Assembly: GCA_030674155.1 (NCBI GenBank)
Contig: CM060320.1
Span: 32,372,176 to 32,402,175 of the forward strand
From: Stramonita haemastoma
Lineage: Eukaryota > Mollusca > Gastropoda > Neogastropoda > Muricidae
Direction of reading: 5' to 3'
DNA: 30,000 bases
Position numbers and translations under genes: made by a program. Below the pieces are notes generated by a model that was not told the origin of the DNA, did not search any database, and worked only from the letters and a program-made list of their open reading frames with translations. Positions 29,896 to 30,000 of the stretch are shown piece by piece. The number at the start of each line of letters is the position of its first letter. Within the stretch, counting starts at the first letter, position 1.

Positions 29896-30000
29896 ACTTA
29901 AGGGATAAACAAATCTTTTGAACAGGTAATAATGATGATGATAAAAAAAAAAAAAGTTGATGATGATGATGATTATGACAATAATAATGATAATAACAAC

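Overview
This is animal nuclear DNA: AT-rich, with spliced genes, GT...AG introns, long dinucleotide and homopolymer tracts, many SINE copies and non-LTR retrotransposon 3' ends. The repeat content and protein divergence suggest a lophotrochozoan, probably a mollusc and perhaps a gastropod. That placement is an inference from style, not from a marker gene.

Layout. 1-4.5 kb, minus strand: a 240-codon exon of a DCAF4-like (WDR21) WD-repeat protein (712-1431). Further upstream on the same strand lies a long disordered, repeat-built coding-like exon (2596-4366) with 45-bp and 27-bp tandem arrays, then a small possible exon (4430-4513). 4.5-9.87 kb: no gene recognised; SINE pieces, microsatellites and low-copy DNA that may hold the promoter between the divergent minus-strand and plus-strand genes. 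9.93-18.51 kb, plus strand: a complete BCS1L gene, six coding exons and 420 codons, with every splice phase consistent. Three of its five coding introns carry large minisatellites that press against an exon. 18.5-22.2 kb: intergenic, with SINEs and a TTAA-flanked MITE resembling piggyBac elements. 22.2-28.84 kb, minus strand: the 3' two-thirds of a VRK1/VRK2-type protein kinase gene, six exons from the VDYG motif to an acidic repeat tail; its 5' exons lie beyond the right edge. Its introns hold SINE copies and LINE 3' ends, and a last LINE 3' end lies near 29.7 kb.

The three genes do not form a pathway. BCS1L is a mitochondrial AAA+ translocase for complex III assembly, VRK is a nuclear serine/threonine kinase, and DCAF4 proteins are substrate receptors of CUL4-DDB1 ubiquitin ligases. 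The DCAF4-like gene and BCS1L are divergent; BCS1L and VRK are convergent.

The most unusual content is tandem amplification at exon edges and inside exons: an array of about 19 copies of a splice-donor-like unit starting at the true BCS1L donor, arrays abutting two BCS1L acceptors, a 21-bp acidic array in the last VRK exon, and the two-array minus-strand exon, where more than one frame looks protein-like. No novel enzymatic or defence system was seen.
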